Shown piece after piece: positions 15,855 to 24,800 of a stretch of 34,410 nucleotides of DNA. This DNA is from Bacteroidales bacterium. Lineage in GTDB: Bacteria; Bacteroidota; Bacteroidia; Bacteroidales; F082. The stretch spans positions 1-34,410 of the forward strand of contig JAUYGX010000129.1 in NCBI GenBank assembly GCA_030690365.1, in the 5' to 3' direction. The notes beneath the pieces are model-generated. The model made no database searches. It worked only from the letters and a program-made list of their open reading frames with translations, and was not told the DNA's origin. Made by a program: the position numbers and the translations under genes. Every line of letters starts with the position of its first letter. Position 1 is the first letter of the stretch.

Positions 15855-16841
15855 TTATTCTATTCCCGAAAAATATTTCATAAACTGAACCCGCTCCCAG
15901 GCGGCTGCACTGTTGGAGTGTTCGACGCTCATTTTTCCCCTGAATTCATCAATGGAATTGTAATTCTTTTTCTCCATCCAGGATTCTATTTCATGCAGCA
16001 TAATCCCTATTTCCTTAAACCCTTTTTTGTAAAGAACCGACACGATCTGTACCACCTGTGCGCCTGCCAACAGTTGTTTGATTACAGCAACACCGCTATG
16101 TACGCCGGTTGATGCAGCAATATCGCACTTTACATCGTCGGAAAGCATGGCAATCCATCGCAGCGAAACCGATAAGTCGGAGGGCGAACTAAACACATTG
16201 GAACTTTTAATCTCCATTTGGTTGATGTCGATATCTGGTGAAAAAAACCGGTTAAACAGCACCAATCCTTTAATATTAGTCCAACTCAGCATAACAATCG
16301 ACTTGGCCAGACTCGAAAAATAATAACTTAATTTAATGGCTACCGGAATTTTAACCAATGAAGTAATTTTATTGGCAATGTCGAAATACACCTTCTCGTT
16401 TTCAAGGCCGGTTTTCTGCATGTTCGATGGCAAAACAAAGATGTTGAGTTCGATGGCATCGGCACCGGCTTTTTCAATTTGAATGGCAAAGTTCATCCAG
16501 TCGTTATCTGAAATGCAGTTGATGGAAGCAATGATGGGGATGTTAACATTCCTCTTGCATGCTTTAATTAGATCCAGATAGGTGTTCAGGTCGTTTTCCT
16601 TGGTATAATTGTGGATATAATCCTGAGCTTCGGGATATAGGTTGCTGAAATCGCCTTCTTCAAAGGTCTTGCCCGACATAAAATTGATTTGTTCCTCGAA
16701 CAGCGATTTCAACACAACAGCACCAGCACCATTTTTTTCGAGTTCAATAACGTTGTCAACGGAATTCGTTAACCCCGAACTGCCCACAATTATCGGGTTT
16801 TTTAATTTCAACCCCATGTAAGTTGTTTCCAGACTGATCAT
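15855..16841 (-). CDS. Dihydroorotate-dehydrogenase-like flavoprotein
   Basis: About 328 residues from the ATG at 16841 (MISLETTYMGLKLKNPIIVG); an upstream ATG at 16889 adds 16 unlikely residues. The TIM-barrel pattern of class 1 dihydroorotate dehydrogenases is present: LKNPIIVGSSGLTNS, NGAGAVVLKSLFEEQI, IPIIASINC, GADAIELNI, IPVAIKLSYYFSSL and, for FMN phosphate, AASTGVHSG plus LLAGAQVVQIVSVLY. The usual catalytic-base segment (class 1A has Cys after 'ElN.s.PN') reads ELNIFVLPSN without cysteine, so pyrimidine synthesis is doubtful. Such proteins are commonly annotated as DHOD-like and their substrate is unknown. The gene stands alone. Confidence 0.8.
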   Translation of the reverse strand: MISLETTYMGLKLKNPIIVGSSGLTNSVDNVIELEKNGAGAVVLKSLFEEQINFMSGKTFEEGDFSNLYPEAQDYIHNYTKENDLNTYLDLIKACKRNVNIPIIASINCISDNDWMNFAIQIEKAGADAIELNIFVLPSNMQKTGLENEKVYFDIANKITSLVKIPVAIKLSYYFSSLAKSIVMLSWTNIKGLVLFNRFFSPDIDINQMEIKSSNVFSSPSDLSVSLRWIAMLSDDVKCDIAASTGVHSGVAVIKQLLAGAQVVQIVSVLYKKGFKEIGIMLHEIESWMEKKNYNSIDEFRGKMSVEHSNSAAAWERVQFMKYFSGIE

Positions 16842-16949
16842 ATTTGCCGACTTTAAATGTCTATTTAATCCAAAGTGTAAAAATAGCAACTAATATACTT
16901 TAATCTCCCTGTGTTTAGAATTAAAATCAATTCTAAATAATGTATTTCA

Positions 16950-16984
16950 ATGGATTTGAACCTGCGACCTGGTCATTGGATTCA
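16950..16984 (-). pseudogene. tRNA-like fragment (variable loop and half T arm)
   Basis: The minus strand contains GACCAGGTCGCAGG followed by TTCAAAT and CC, which reads like a tRNA from the 3' side of the anticodon stem through the variable loop (AGGTC) into the T arm (stem GCAGG, loop TTCAAAT). The 3' half of the T stem then breaks down (CCATTG instead of CCTGC), and neither acceptor stem nor D arm is found. At most it is a decayed tRNA 3' portion. Confidence 0.35.
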
Positions 16985-16992
16985 ACTTATAT

Positions 16993-17000
16993 TAAATTTG
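16993..17000 (+). promoter_or_regulatory. -7 promoter box of the GT9 gene
   Basis: TAAATTTG fits TAnnTTTG and lies 13 bases before the TTG start at 17014, so the leader would be only about 10 bases. The -33 element is weak (TTG at 16976 is too close). Confidence 0.4.
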
Positions 17001-17013
17001 CAAAAAAAGTAAT

Positions 17014-18015
17014 TTGAAAAGAATACTAATCATACAAACAGCCTCGTTGGGTGATGTAATTTTGTGCACTCCTCTTATCGAGAAGTTGCATCACTTTTAT
17101 CCTGCTGCCAAAATCGATTTTTTGCTCAAATATGGCTATGAAGAAGTGCTACGCTATCATCCGCATCTGCATCATGTGATTGTTTGGGACAAGAAGGAAA
17201 AAAAATATGCCCATTTACTGGAGTTGATTCGCATGTTCCGCGACAAGCATTACGACTTAATTGTAAACACCCACCGATTTCCATCTTCTGGATTAATTAC
17301 TGTTTTTTCACAGGCAAAATCAACGGTAGGATTTAGCAAAAATCCATTTGCCCTGTTTTTCAATCGGCGTGTTAAACACGAGATTGGCCGTAATGCAACC
17401 CATGTTCATGAGGTAGAGCGTAATTTGAAACTGATTGAGCATGTAACAGATGAAACAACCAATTATCCGGCACGGCTTTATCCAACGCAGTTGGATTTTG
17501 CCAAAGTAAGTCAGTACAAAACAAAGCGTTATATCACGGTTTCTCCGGCCTCACTTTGGTTTACCAAGCAGTTTCCGGTGGAAAAGTGGATCGGATTTCT
17601 AAAGGACCTCGATAGCAGTTGGGTGGTTTATTTGTTGGGATCTGCAAAAGAAATGGATTTGTGCGACCGAATCATTCATGAATCGGGGCATGGAGCGAGT
17701 TTAAACCTGGCCGGCAAGCTTACTTTTTTGCAATCGGCTGCTCTGATGAAGGATGCAGCCATGAATTATGTAAACGACTCGGCTCCTATGCATTTTGCTT
17801 CGGCCATGAATGCACGGGTAACGGCGGTTTATTGCTCTACCATTCCTGAGTTTGGTTTCGGACCCCGATCCGATCATGCATATATCGTTCAAACCTCGAA
17901 ACCGTTAAATTGTCGCCCGTGCGGCCTGCATGGATTTAAGTCGTGTCCTGAAAAACATTTCGAGTGTGCAACCACCATTCCGGTAAAACAATTACTCGAC
18001 ACCTTGCCTAACTAA
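17014..18015 (+). CDS. Glycosyltransferase family 9 (heptosyltransferase-like)
   Basis: 333 residues starting at TTG: KRILIIQTASLGDVILCTPL is the exact N-terminal pattern of GT9 ('iLii....lGDvvl.tP.i..l'), so nothing is missing upstream and no ATG is available. The second domain has VVYLLGSAKEMDLCDRII, LNLAGKLTFLQSAALMKDA and NDSAPMHFASAMNARVTAVY, corresponding to the ADP-sugar-binding region with the 'ND(S/T)G..H.A.A' motif (here Ala replaces the usual Gly). A C-terminal LNCRPCGLHGFKSCPEKHFEC carries several cysteines, as often in this family. It probably adds a heptose or related sugar to the lipopolysaccharide core at the inner membrane. tsaC follows after 24 bases but has its own promoter. 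Confidence 0.88.
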   Translation: MKRILIIQTASLGDVILCTPLIEKLHHFYPAAKIDFLLKYGYEEVLRYHPHLHHVIVWDKKEKKYAHLLELIRMFRDKHYDLIVNTHRFPSSGLITVFSQAKSTVGFSKNPFALFFNRRVKHEIGRNATHVHEVERNLKLIEHVTDETTNYPARLYPTQLDFAKVSQYKTKRYITVSPASLWFTKQFPVEKWIGFLKDLDSSWVVYLLGSAKEMDLCDRIIHESGHGASLNLAGKLTFLQSAALMKDAAMNYVNDSAPMHFASAMNARVTAVYCSTIPEFGFGPRSDHAYIVQTSKPLNCRPCGLHGFKSCPEKHFECATTIPVKQLLDTLPN

Positions 18016-18035
18016 TCGATTCCTTAGTATTTTTG
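18004..18035 (+). promoter_or_regulatory. Promoter of tsaC, nearly leaderless
   Basis: TTG (18004-18006) and TATTTTTG (18028-18035) are separated by 21 bases, a good Bacteroidota -33/-7 pair lying across the 3' end of the GT9 gene. The ATG at 18040 is only 4 bases after the -7 box, so the transcript should start at or within a few bases of the start codon. Confidence 0.6.
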
Positions 18036-18039
18036 CAAT

Positions 18040-18609
18040 ATGAATTTGCAGGAAGAAATAGTAAAATCGGTGGACATGCTAAAAAAGGGGAAAGTATTGC
18101 TTACTCCTACCGATACCATTTGGGGAATAGGTTGCGATGCCACTAACTCAAAGGCTGTGCAGCGTATTTATAAAATCAAAGGACGCACCGAAAGCAAAAG
18201 CCTGATTATTCTTCTTGAATCTGTCGATAAGCTTGAAAAGTATCTCAAACAGGTTCCTCCGGTTGCCTACGATCTGATTGCCAACTCCAGATCGCCACTC
18301 ACCATCGTTTATTCAGGTGCCAAAAACCTGGCAAAAAATGTGATAGCCTCCGATGGAACCATCGCCATTCGTATAACCCGCGATGAATATTGTAGCGAAG
18401 TCCTCAGGCTTCTCGACCGACCATTGGTGTCTACATCTGCCAATATTTCAGGTCAGCCCATTGCCCAGCTTTTTGACGAGATTGTACCCGAAATCATCCG
18501 TCAGGTTGATTATGTTGTTGAGGCTTTTCGCGATAGGTTTCAATCCATAAAACCATCCACCATCATCAAACTTGACGAAAATGGATTGTTTACCGTACTG
18601 AGATCCTGA
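18040..18609 (+). CDS. tsaC: Threonylcarbamoyl-AMP synthase (TsaC/YrdC/Sua5 family)
   Basis: 189 residues, the short TsaC/YrdC type without the extra Sua5 domain. It makes threonylcarbamoyl-AMP from threonine, bicarbonate and ATP, the first step in the t6A37 modification of ANN-decoding tRNAs. Family motifs: LLTPTDTIWGIGCDA (20-34), KIKGRTESKSLIIL with the KxR(T) element, and LVSTSANISGQP with the S-x-S-A-N nucleotide motif. Length is normal and all key residues are present. It follows the GT9 gene by 24 bases but is functionally unrelated to it. Confidence 0.9.
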   Translation: MNLQEEIVKSVDMLKKGKVLLTPTDTIWGIGCDATNSKAVQRIYKIKGRTESKSLIILLESVDKLEKYLKQVPPVAYDLIANSRSPLTIVYSGAKNLAKNVIASDGTIAIRITRDEYCSEVLRLLDRPLVSTSANISGQPIAQLFDEIVPEIIRQVDYVVEAFRDRFQSIKPSTIIKLDENGLFTVLRS

Positions 18610-18734
18610 AACAAAAAAACCTTTGCAATGGGCTGATAATTAACGTGAAGTAATAATCAGAACCTATTCATCTTCAACAACATTCGTACATCCTTGTTAA
18701 CATCCTATTGTTGATTACTTAAGGTTTATTTTTT

Positions 18735-18763
18735 TTTGCCTGAGACTATTTGATTTATGTTTG
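18735..18763 (+). promoter_or_regulatory. Candidate promoter of the giant-protein operon
   Basis: TTTG (18735-18738) and TATGTTTG (18756-18763) are 17 bases apart, somewhat shorter than the usual 19-21. Transcription would begin about 60 bases before the ATG at 18826. The 216-base interval between tsaC and the giant gene shows no other structure. Confidence 0.45.
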
Positions 18764-18825
18764 TGCATCTGCCCATAATGAAATAAAATATATATTTAAA
18801 CTCGTTGAAAGAGTTAAGTGATTGA

Positions 18826-21800
18826 ATGAAAAGTGTATATCCAAGAGTGTATCGTTGGCTGATTTGTCATAAGTATATAAACCTGTTGTTTGTTTCCATT
18901 ATTCTGCAATTGTCGGTAATGGCTCAACCTGCTGTGGTTACCCAACCACGTGATACGGCAGTTTGTGTTGAAACCACAGTTGGTTTTCAGTTGGTTGCCA
19001 TCAATACCACCAGTTATCTATGGCAGGAATTTGACGGCGTAGGGTGGTATAACCTGGATGCTACATTCACGTATGTTACCGGGCAGAATACCCCGAATTT
19101 AACCATTATTGATGCCAATCTGGCCCTTAATGGCTATAAATACAGGTGCATTGTCATGGATATCAATGGACTGACAGATACCTCAAGAGTTGCTCTTTTG
19201 GGTGTTTACGATCCTCCGATTATTCTTGAGAATCCGGCAAACGACCGGGTGTGTAAGAACCAGGTAGCCTTTTTTTCGGTAGATGTCCTGAACTCAACAC
19301 ACTATCGATGGCAGGAGTACAATGCAGCAGGCTGGATTAATCTGGAAAACAATGCATTCTACAATGGTGTTTTTACCCCTGATTTGAGTGTTTACACTGT
19401 TTTGGGAATGAACAATAACCGGTACCGGTGCATTGTAACCAATGTAAGTTGTCCGGATACAACCAACTATGGTGTTCTTACAGTGGATCCTACACCGGTA
19501 GCATTTACTGTTACAGGAGGTGGTAAGTTCTGTGATGGCGGAACGGGGGTAGCTGTAGGACTTTCGGGTTCAGAACTCTCAATTACTTACAATTTATTGC
19601 ACAATGGCCTCGAAACAGGGCAAGTGCGACCTGGCACAGGTACTTCCCTGAGTTTTGGCCTTCAAAACCAGGAGGGAATTTATACCATCAGGGCTTACAA
19701 CGAATTTACCCCTTGTACTTCCATCATGAACGATATGGCGATTGTGGGCATAAACGCCTTACCGGATATATTTGAGGTTCAGGGTGGAGGAGCCATTTGT
19801 GAAGGAGAGCAGGGTCTTCCGGTTTTTCTGTTGTCATCGCAGGTGGGCGTTTCGTATGAGTTATATAAAAACGCGGTCTCTACCGGATTAATTCTGTCCG
19901 GCAATGGATTTGGCCTTTCCTTTGACAATCAACAACAGGCGGGCATTTATACTGTGTTGGCCACCAATCAGGAAACTGGTTGTGTTGCTCAGATGACAGG
20001 TCATGCAGAATTGGTGGTAAATGTTCGTCCACAAGTGGATGCGGGACCCGATCAGGTTACTGTTCAGGGAAGTACGGTTCTGCTTTCGGGAACAATAATT
20101 CCCGTTACAGGAAATTATACCTATAGCTGGACGCCCCAGAGCCTTTGTGTTAATCCTCAGGCAAAAGTTACCGATACGCATCCGCTTTATGTGTCATCAC
20201 TTTTTTTGTTTTCAGCTACCAATGCGGTAACAGGTTGTTATTCAACCGCTGATACCTGTGTAGTATATGTGAGTGATGGCCCTTTAAACGTACAAATTGT
20301 CCAAAGTTCGTCTGATATTTGTGCTGGAGAACAGGTTCAGCTAAATGCCATTGCAGGAGGGGGGAGTGGAAATTATAGCTATTCCTGGACATCATCGCCT
20401 CCCGGGTTTGTATCCAATTTGCCAAATCCGGTGGTTTCACCAACTGAAACAACAGTCTATCAATTGGTTTTATCGGATGGTGAGCAGACTGTTATGAGCT
20501 CTGTAACCATAGAAGTGTTTGCCGTTCCCCAACAGTTTAACCTCAACAACGGTGGAAATTACTGCCAGGGCGATAATGGCATCCAGGTAACTTTATCCTC
20601 TTCTCAGCAAGGACTGGAATATAGATTATACCATAACCAACTTGAAGTATCAAATAAAACCGGCTCAGGACAAATGCTGGATTTTGGCCTGTTTACCGAT
20701 TCGGGATCTTATACTGCTGTAGCTGAAAACGCGCATGGCTGCCAAAGAAATCAAAACGGGATCGCTGTTATTGGTATTCACCCACTTCCCTTAGCAGAAG
20801 CCGGAATAAATAAGGTGATCAGTTCAGGTCAGTCTACAACCCTGGAGGCTTCGGCTTCGGGTGGAAACCCGCCTTATGAATATAGCTGGGTACCTGCCAG
20901 TTTATTAATTAACCCCTCAAACCCCACTCCGGCCACCGTTGCATTAAACCAAACGCAACTGTTTACGCTTGAAGTTGAGGATGCCAATAGCTGTGCAGGT
21001 AATACCGATAATATGGTGGTAATTGTTACAGGTGGCGAACCTACCGTAACTATTTATACCTCGGGTTATCCGGTATGCCCGGCTTCGGCGGTTACGCTCT
21101 ATGCAATGGCCAGTGGTGGTACCGGAAACTTTAGCTATTTATGGCAATCCAACCCGGCTGGTTTTACATCTACACTTTACAATCCTACCGTTTTTCCTGA
21201 AGTTACAACTACCTATACGGTGATGGTGAACGATGGTTTACAGGTACTTACCAGCTCAGTTACTGTTGAGGTGAATCCCTCTCCACAACATTATCTGGTT
21301 TCAGGTGGGGGAAGTGCGTGCGAAGGCAACAGTACGGATGACATCATGCTCTCCGGCTCTGAGCAGGGTACACAATATCAGCTTTTTAGAAATGGGGTAG
21401 CTGTCAATGGTCAGGTAAATGGAAGCGGTTATGCTTTAAATTTTGGACCGCAATCCCTTTCGGGTGAATACACTGTTTTCGCAGTTCGCAATTCTACTCA
21501 ATGTACAAGTATGATGGAGGGTTCCGCCCAGGTTACTATCTATCCGTTACCTTTGTCGGATGCTGGTTCCGATCAATTGGTGAATTCAGGAACGGCAGTT
21601 ACCTTATCCGGTACTGTTACGGGTGGTTCTGGCAACTACTCATACAATTGGCAGCCTTCTGCCTTATGTTTAAATCCCCAAAGTCAGAATACTGAGACAG
21701 TTCCACTGACGCAAAGTTCCATGTTTACCTATAAGGCAACCGACCAATCAACCATGTGTACCTCCAAAAGAGACACCGTTTATGTTTTTGTTCAGGGAGG

Positions 21801-24800
21801 TCAAAACATCTATGCGCAGGCAAGCGCTTCTCCTGGGATAATTTGTCAGGGTGAGGAGGTGCAGCTTACCGTACTGCCTACCGGGGGAACTGGCAATTAC
21901 CAGATTTCATGGTCATCAAATCCTGTCGGTTTTTATAGTGCGTCTGTAAGTCCGACAGCATATCCACAAGTAAGCACCCACTATTATGTCCAGGTATTTG
22001 ATGGAGTTCTTACCGCTTATGATACTGTTTTTGTTGAAGTGATGCCTCCTCCTGCTGCATTTACCGTGACCGGAGGTGGTGGGTTTTGTTTTTACGATGA
22101 CGGACTTTCAATTGGGTTAACAGGATCGCAAACCGGAACAACCTATTCGCTTTGGCGTGAACCGGGGCAAGAGATTTCCACTCTGACCGGAACAGGACAA
22201 TCACTTTCCTTCGCAAATGTAACCACCGCAGGCTCCTACTCAATTCAGGCTGTCAATCAGCAAGGATGTATGCAAATGATGAACGGACAGGCAGTGGTGG
22301 AGGTTTATTCAGCTCCTGTAGCCAATGCAGGGACTGATAAAACCATCATGCAATCTGCACAAGCCATTTTAGAAGGAAGTGCCAACAACGGAAGTGGATT
22401 GTATGTTTACAATTGGTTGCCATCAGATTCTCTGGAGGTGCCGACTTCGCAAACGCCCCAAACAGTCCCCTTACATACCACCAATATATTTCATTTACAG
22501 GTAGTTGATGGATCAACAGGTTGTCACAGTCAAACCGATGATGTGGTGGTCATGGTTACAGGAGGACCTATGTCGCTGTCTGTAGTTACAGATGCTTCCA
22601 ATATTTGCCCCGGGGATGAAACTCAATTATATGCTTTGGTTTCGGGTGGAAACGGAAATTATTCCTATAGCTGGACCTCCAATCCGGCAGGATTCACCTC
22701 AACGCTAATAGCCCCGGTAGTGAGTCCCGCTCAAACCACCACCTATTTTATAACCGTAAATGATGGTGCCGAAACGGTATCCTCATCTATACAAATTACA
22801 GTGAATGTTTTACCTATTGCCTTTTCAGTGGGTGGTGGTGGAAGTGTTTGTGCTGGTGACGATCCCGATGCCATTACTTTATCTGGATCACAATCAAACA
22901 ACACCTACAGATTGCTTAAAAATGGATCTTCTACCGGCATAACCCGAGCCGGGAATGGATTTCCACTTCAGTTTGGAGTTATTAACAACCCTGGAAGTTA
23001 TTCTGTTGTTGCCATTGACAACGTCCATCAATGTTCGAATAACATGGCCGGAAATGCGGTGGTCACTATCAATCAGCTACCTATGGCCAATGGTGGTCCC
23101 GACAAAATAATCCCTGTAAATTCATCTACTGTTCTAACGGGTAGTATATCCAACGGTTCGGGTGGATCGTTCCAATACCTATGGCAACCTCAGGCCCTGG
23201 TGCTAAGTCCTCAATCTTCGGCAACTCAAACAGTAAATTTGTCACAATCTACCATGTTCAGGTTTTCGGCTATCAATATAGCAACAGGTTGTCACTCATC
23301 TGCGGACACCGTTTATGTGTTTACCACCGGATCAGATTTATATGCGAATATATTGGCCTCCACACTCTCGGTATGTAGTGGCGAGCAGGTCGATTTGGTC
23401 TCTCTGGCCGGTGGTGGATCAGGTAATTATAGCTATTCCTGGACATCAGATCCTTTAGGAACCCTTTCAACACAGCAATCCATTTCGGTATTTCCTTCAA
23501 CTTCTACCACGTATTTTGTAGAAGTCTTTGATGGAAACTCATCAATTACAAGTTCTGTTCATATTCAGGTTGCCAATAAACCCAATGTGTACACCGTAAC
23601 CGGTGGTGGTGGTTTTTGTCCGGATCAATCAGGGGTAGTGGTTGGCCTTTCGGGAAGTCAAGAAGATGTAGAATATCAACTTTATGTAAATCCACAACAA
23701 CCCTTAATCAGCATATCCGGAACCGGACAACCATTGACATTTGGTAATTTCACACAGGAAGGAACATACTCTGTAAGAGCCAATACTAATCAGATGTGCT
23801 TCAGTGATATGAACGGTGAAGCCCGGATAATTCCATACGCTTCTTTAACAACAAATGCAGGCCCGGATCAAACCATTGCCTTTGGTGATCAGATTCTGTT
23901 ATGGGGCAACGCCACCGGCGGTTCCGAAATATATCAATTTGAATGGCAACCTACTGATTCGTTGGTTAACCCTGAAAACCGGGAAGCACTTACTATACCT
24001 TTACATAGCACCACTTTATTCAACCTCCATGCGCAGGATGTGGAAACAGGTTGTCAGGGTGCAGACGATGAAACAGTAGTGTTTATTACCGGTGGCTTAT
24101 TTCATGTGGACCTGTTTGCCAACAATGAAAATGTTTGTTCAGGTGAAACTGTGAATTTGTACGCGTTGCCAACGGGTGGTTCGGGCGTATATTCGTATGT
24201 GTGGTTATCCAATCCGGCAGGATTTTCATCTACCATTTATAATCCATCAGCAACGGTAATTGTCCCAAGCTGGTTTAAGGTGATAGTCAGTGATGGAACC
24301 ACTTCCATCAGCGATTCGATTATGATAAATGTATTGCCAACACCCTTGGCTTTTGATTTGACGGGAGGCGGCGTTTCGTGTGAAGGCTTTGTCGGTGATT
24401 CAGTTTATCTGTCAGGATCTGAACCGGGAACAACCTATGAATTGTGGAACAATCAAACCGGAGAGTTAAATTCGGTACCGGGATCAGGTAATTCAATCAA
24501 TTTTGGTGTTCAGCAAGAACCTGGTTATTACTGGGTGATGGCATTAAACAATTATTCAGGCTGTGGCCATGCAATGAACGATACTGTTGAAGTACAGATA
24601 ATAGATTCACCTGTTGCAGATGCAGGGATGGATCAATATATCCAGCATGGAACCTCCGCACAATTGTATGGAACTGCTTCAGGGGGAGGGCTTACTTATA
24701 CGTTTAGCTGGGCACCTGCGTATTTTTTAAATAACCCATTTCTACAACAACCGCAGACAATACCACTGGAATCAACCACCAACTTCTATTTAAATGTTAC

